Below, one piece after another: positions 60,587 through 64,000 of a DNA stretch of 64,000 nucleotides. Numbering within the stretch: the stretch's first letter is position 1; the number at the start of each line of letters is the position of its first letter. The stretch is taken from the NCBI RefSeq assembly GCF_019710575.1, contig NZ_JAHWFK010000062.1:22596-86595 (forward strand). The letters run 5' to 3'. Position numbers and translations under genes: made by a program. The notes under the pieces are model-generated. The model was not told where the DNA came from. It saw nothing but the letters and a program-made list of their open reading frames with translations, and searched no databases. The DNA comes from Paractinoplanes polyasparticus (lineage in GTDB: Bacteria; Actinomycetota; Actinomycetes; Mycobacteriales; Micromonosporaceae).

Positions 60587-61725
60587 GCGGCGACCGCCCT
60601 TCGTTCGAGGAAGCCGACGCTACACGCTTCGCCGTAGTGGCCCAGCAATTCCTCACCGACGGCATACCAACTGCGGCCCTCGATGGACTGCCGTCCCGCC
60701 GCTCCCAGGGTGGCCCGCCGGGTTGGGTCGGCTACCAGCTCCCGTACGGCCGAAGTGAAGCCCTCGGCGAGGAACGGGGGCACCAGGTAGCCGGTGCGCT
60801 CGTGATCGACGAGATCCATCGGACCGCCGGCCCGCGGCGCCACCACCGGCAGACCACTGGCCATGGCCTCCTGCACCGCCTGGCCGAACGTCTCGTACGG
60901 GCCGGTGTGGGCGAAGATGTCGAAGCTCGCGTACAGCTCGGCCAGTTCCTCGCCCCGGCGCACCCCGAGAAACGTCGCGTCCGGGAGCGCCTTGTGCAGC
61001 TGCGGCGCGGCCGGTCCGTCGCCGACCACCACCAGCCGTACGCCGGGCAGACGGCTCACGTCAGCCAGCAGATCGATCTGCTTCTCGACCGCCAGCCGCC
61101 CCACAAACCCGACGACGACCTCGCCGTTCGGGGCCAGCGACTTCCGCACCTCGTCCCGGCGCCGGCCGGGGTGGAACAGTTCGTCGTCGACCCCGCGCCG
61201 CCACAGGTGAACCCGCTCGACGCCGTGCGCGTCCAGGGCGAAGGCCGACTCGGACGACGGCGCCAGCGTGCGCGAGGCCAGGTTGTGCATCGTCTTGATC
61301 CACTTCCAGGCGGCGCCCTCGGTCATACCGACCTTGTAGGCCCGGGCGTACGCGGCCACATCGGTCTGATAGACGGCTACCGTGGGCAGGCGCAGCGTGC
61401 GGGCAGCCAGCAGACCCCACGCACCCAGGACGAACGGGCTGGCCAGGTGCACGAGGTCGGCGCCGAACGCGCGCAGGGCGCCGGTCAGGGTCGGGGTGGG
61501 CAGCCCCAGCCGGATCTGTGGGTAACCCGGCATGGGCAGGGAAGCGATCCGAACCACCGGGTACGGCACGTGGACCGGGGTGTCGCGGACGGCGGGCGGC
61601 GGCTGCGGTGCGATCACCATCGGCTCGTGGCCCCGGCGCAGCAGATGCTCGGCCGTGCGCACCACCGAATTGGCGACACCGTTCACATCGGGCAGGAACG
61701 ACTCCGTGACCAGAGCGACTCGCAT
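60583..61725 (-). CDS. GT4-family mannosyltransferase-like enzyme (MgtA-like)
   Basis: The 380-residue GT-B enzyme starts MRVALVTESFLPDVNGVANS, the pattern of GDP-mannose-dependent alpha-mannosyltransferases such as MgtA. It continues with LVHLASPFVLGAWGLLAART, VGFVGRLAVEKQIDLLADVS, VVVGDGPAAPQL and TGPYETFGQAVQEAMASGLP (E-x7-E). The ATG at 61725 aligns with the family start. With the coupled second enzyme it could build a mannosylated glycolipid or lipoglycan. Acceptor specificity cannot be read from sequence. Confidence 0.92.
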   Translation of the reverse strand: MRVALVTESFLPDVNGVANSVVRTAEHLLRRGHEPMVIAPQPPPAVRDTPVHVPYPVVRIASLPMPGYPQIRLGLPTPTLTGALRAFGADLVHLASPFVLGAWGLLAARTLRLPTVAVYQTDVAAYARAYKVGMTEGAAWKWIKTMHNLASRTLAPSSESAFALDAHGVERVHLWRRGVDDELFHPGRRRDEVRKSLAPNGEVVVGFVGRLAVEKQIDLLADVSRLPGVRLVVVGDGPAAPQLHKALPDATFLGVRRGEELAELYASFDIFAHTGPYETFGQAVQEAMASGLPVVAPRAGGPMDLVDHERTGYLVPPFLAEGFTSAVRELVADPTRRATLGAAGRQSIEGRSWYAVGEELLGHYGEACSVGFLERRAVAA

Positions 61726-61838
61726 GCGATCACGATGGGCCTGCGTCGATGTCCAGCACACCGTACGCGTCGTGGCCGGATCCCTAACGCTGTTCGAACG
61801 AACGACTAGGCGGCCGGTCCGCTGGGTATCCTGCCGCC

Positions 61839-62576
61839 GTGAGATTCCGGTCGATGGCCTCGGCGCTGAGTGTGGTGCTGCTCGTCGGCGCGTGCGACTG
61901 GACGGGCGGCGACGGCCGCGACCACAACCCCGAGAACCGCCCCGGCTACTACCTGGGCGAGCGCCGCGACGACATTCCGCACCAGCTTCGCGGCGACGGC
62001 AACGTCTCCTCGTTCCTGCTGCTCAGCGGGGCCGACGTAGTGCGGGTGCGGCTCGGCGATCTCGGCGGCGACCGGTACGAGCTCTCGACACCCGACGACT
62101 CCCGCGCGGCGCCGACCGCGACCGTCGAGGGCGCCGACCTGGTGGCGGGTCTGCGCGACACCGGCCGGAGCGGTCCAGCCGTATTGACCGTCATCCTCAG
62201 CGACGACGTGCGATGGCAGATCAGGCTGGCCGGCGGGGCCAAGGACGAGTCCGTCGACCTGACCGGCGGCCGCGGCGGCGACGTCGACTTCAGCGCCGGC
62301 ACCGAACGCGCCTCGGTGGTGCTACCAGCCGGCCCGGGCACCCAGCGCGTGGTTCTCGGCGGGGGCGCGAGCGTGCTTTCCGTACGGCTGACCGGCCAGG
62401 CCCCCGTGCGGGTCTCCGCCCGGGGTGGCGCCGGCAGTGTGACGATCGACGGGCAGGCGCACACCGGGGTCGCGGGCGGGTCGGTCTGGGCGCAGGACGG
62501 CTGGGCAGGTGCGGCCGACCGCTACGACGTCGACGCCACCTCGGGCGTCGCGACGCTCACCGTCGACCGTTCCTGA
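61839..62576 (+). CDS. putative lipoprotein with beta-rich domain
   Basis: The 245-residue protein (GTG start) has a lipoprotein signal MRFRSMASALSVVLLVGACD, with lipobox LVGAC and Cys at residue 19. The mature part is rich in short strands and Gly/Asp (VVRVRLGDLGGDRYELSTPD, VILSDDVRWQIRLAGGAKDE, RVVLGGGASVLSVRLTGQAP), a likely beta-sandwich or beta-helix surface domain. It is anchored on the outer face of the membrane. It runs into the convergent phytase gene 28 bases away. Confidence 0.85.
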   Translation: MRFRSMASALSVVLLVGACDWTGGDGRDHNPENRPGYYLGERRDDIPHQLRGDGNVSSFLLLSGADVVRVRLGDLGGDRYELSTPDDSRAAPTATVEGADLVAGLRDTGRSGPAVLTVILSDDVRWQIRLAGGAKDESVDLTGGRGGDVDFSAGTERASVVLPAGPGTQRVVLGGGASVLSVRLTGQAPVRVSARGGAGSVTIDGQAHTGVAGGSVWAQDGWAGAADRYDVDATSGVATLTVDRS

Positions 62577-62604
62577 AGCCCGCCGGCGCAACTGCCTGCC
62601 TTGC

Positions 62605-63825
62605 TCATCGACCTCCCGTGTTGACGGAGCGCCAGTCGACGTACTTGAAGTTGGTGCTCACGCGGCCCTCGTCGGGCTTGTTCTCGCCGTCGTGCAGCAC
62701 CAGCAGACCCTGGGGGTAGCCGGGCAGCGCCACACTTGTCACGGCCGCACCGTCCGAGTGCTGCACGCCGTCGGTACGGGCGCCGTCGACCACCTGGAAG
62801 CTCGACAGCGGGCGGTTGGTTCGACGGTCGTACACATAGAACTTGCTGTCGCCCTGGCTCGAGACGATCAGGTAGCCGTCGCGCTTACCGGTCGGATAGA
62901 TCGTGGCCCCCTCGACGTCGGCCCGGATGCGGCCAGCCTCCGGAGCCGGCTCACCCCGCACGCACTCCTCGGTCGCCGGGTCGAATGTGCCGGGCGCGCC
63001 GAACTCGGCCACCCGCTCGACGATTCGCGGCACACCGACGAACCTGTCCCGGTCGAGCCGGATCCTCCACAGGGCGACGTCCTCCTGCGCGGCGTAGAGC
63101 ACGCCCGATTCGCCGTCGACGACCATGCCCTCGATCTGCGGCTCCTCACCCGGCTCGGCGCACGGCGTCCAGGTCGCGCCGGTGGACAGGCGGAACTGCT
63201 TGGGTAGGTCGAGCTTGTCGGTGACCCGGTAGCTGACCGAGTTCTTCCGCTCCTCGAGCCGGAAGATCCCCAGCGTGGTGCTGTGCCGCCGGCTGACCAC
63301 CGCATACCGTCCGTACGTGGCCAGCCCGTAGCCCGTGGCCTGCGTCTCGACCTCGTCCTGGTCGCGCGAGAAGAGCAGCGGAGCGTCAGCCGAGGTGACG
63401 TCGGTCAGCCGCCCCGACGCCTCGATCCGAAAGATGCGCAATTTGTCGAGCCCACGGTCGGTGACGACCGCGTAGTCCAGCTGCTTCGCCCCGAACCCGG
63501 TCACCAGATCGACATTGTTGAACCGCCCGCCCTCAGGCGGCAGAATCGCCTGCACCTCGCGACCGGCCAGGTCGTAGACCCGCAACCCGCCGTTCTTGGC
63601 CGTCCCGATAACCCGGCTGCGCGACTCATCGGCCCGGTTGACCCAGATCGCCGGGTCATCGGCATCGGCATCCCCGCCCGCTTCATCGTCGAACAGCGAC
63701 GGCGTCTCGACCGCAGCCGTGATCTCGACGAGCGGCCCGTCCCCTGACGGCCCACCGGCCCGCGCCGGCCCCGCGACAGCGGTGCTCAGCACGACAAGAG
63801 CCACAACCCCAGCAGTACGACGCAT
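62605..63825 (-). CDS. secreted beta-propeller phytase
   Basis: The 406-residue product has a signal peptide (MRRTAGVVALVVLSTAVAGP, then ARA). The phytase beta-propeller follows: DADDPAIWVNRADESRSRVI, GTAKNGGLRVYDLAGREVQA, GRFNNVDLVTGF, QIEGMVVDGESGVLYAAQED and VEGATIYPTGKRDGYLIVSS QGDSKF. Acidic residues in DADDPAIW and E-G-M-V-V-D match the calcium sites of BPP enzymes, which release phosphate from calcium-phytate outside the cell. The start at 63825 is chosen as the usual signal-peptide start; a GTG at 63837 is also possible. No Pho box was identified. Confidence 0.93.
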   Translation of the reverse strand: MRRTAGVVALVVLSTAVAGPARAGGPSGDGPLVEITAAVETPSLFDDEAGGDADADDPAIWVNRADESRSRVIGTAKNGGLRVYDLAGREVQAILPPEGGRFNNVDLVTGFGAKQLDYAVVTDRGLDKLRIFRIEASGRLTDVTSADAPLLFSRDQDEVETQATGYGLATYGRYAVVSRRHSTTLGIFRLEERKNSVSYRVTDKLDLPKQFRLSTGATWTPCAEPGEEPQIEGMVVDGESGVLYAAQEDVALWRIRLDRDRFVGVPRIVERVAEFGAPGTFDPATEECVRGEPAPEAGRIRADVEGATIYPTGKRDGYLIVSSQGDSKFYVYDRRTNRPLSSFQVVDGARTDGVQHSDGAAVTSVALPGYPQGLLVLHDGENKPDEGRVSTNFKYVDWRSVNTGGR

Positions 63826-63941
63826 AGTTGCCAACACTGCCGAACAAAAGCGGCCCCGAGGTTGCTGCCACCTGAATCTTCGCTGTGCGCCCTGCGGGTG
63901 CCGGCTGTTCTGTGGCCGCGAAAGAATGGTCCGTAAATGGC

Positions 63942-63974
63942 AGTAGGCCCACCCCGGTAAGGGGTGGGCCTACT
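63942..63974. terminator. strong hairpin, perfect 14-bp stem
   Basis: AGTAGGCCCACCCC (63942-63955) pairs perfectly with GGGGTGGGCCTACT (63961-63974) around GGTAA. It lies upstream of the phytase start, so it probably ends a plus-reading or converging transcript entering from beyond the window. Confidence 0.75.
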
Positions 63975-64000
63975 GTTCACGTTGAGTCCGGCGGCGTCCT

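Overview
The window is high-GC DNA (most third codon positions are G or C) with many GTG starts and AGGAGG-type ribosome sites. Its gene families (FxSxx-COOH peptide loci, SAV2177-type methyltransferases, GPP34, DesK/NarL two-component genes, beta-propeller phytase) are typical of filamentous actinomycetes. A Micromonosporaceae-like host such as Actinoplanes is my best guess, but no marker gene here proves it.

Region 1 (about 0.25-15.1 kb) is the main attraction. It is a duplicated FxSxx-COOH-type RiPP locus. An AAC(3)-like acetyltransferase is followed by a precursor peptide, a radical SAM/SPASM cyclophane maturase (FxsB), a TIR-like protein (FxsC) and a 1302-aa FxsT with MinD-like, TIR-like, NB-ARC-like and TPR parts. 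A second precursor and FxsB follow on the same strand. A second FxsC-FxsT pair then points back at them from the minus strand. Both precursors carry F-x-N-F-V near the C terminus where the named family has F-x-S-x-x. The locus looks like a peptide-modification module joined to an NLR-like signalling module.

Region 2 (about 15.5-43.5 kb) is accessory DNA. It holds a three-gene operon led by a ribbon-helix-helix-like protein with a double palindromic operator, a tyrosine-integrase relic, two IS110-family transposases, a decayed zinc alcohol dehydrogenase, an A+T-richer DUF6602 nuclease-like gene, a frameshifted gene coupled to an AlbA_2/Schlafen-like gene, several TPR-like proteins, and two copies of a roughly 280-bp repeat of a dead gene. 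From 39.4 to 32.6 kb a minus-strand cluster encodes a small membrane protein, GPP34, an APC permease, a GNAT acetyltransferase, two paralogous TPR-like proteins, a SAV2177 methyltransferase and two small coupled genes ending at IS110. An NAD-dependent epimerase, another GNAT and a TPR regulator follow. The second repeat copy lies just before a tRNA-Lys(UUU) gene at 43.4 kb.

Region 3 (about 43.5-64 kb) looks like ordinary chromosome. It has a TetR regulator with a secreted NTF2-like protein and tandem operators; a CPBP protease-histidine kinase-response regulator operon; a MerR-like gene behind a perfect hairpin; a dead and an intact epoxide hydrolase; a TetR/PPOX pair sharing a palindromic operator; and a TetR gene divergent from an SDR-DUF5938-acyl-CoA ligase operon. 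It ends with XRE and AsnC-type regulators, DoxX, two coupled glycosyltransferases, a lipoprotein and a secreted beta-propeller phytase closed by a strong terminator.

All family assignments come from reading motifs by eye. No database search was possible.
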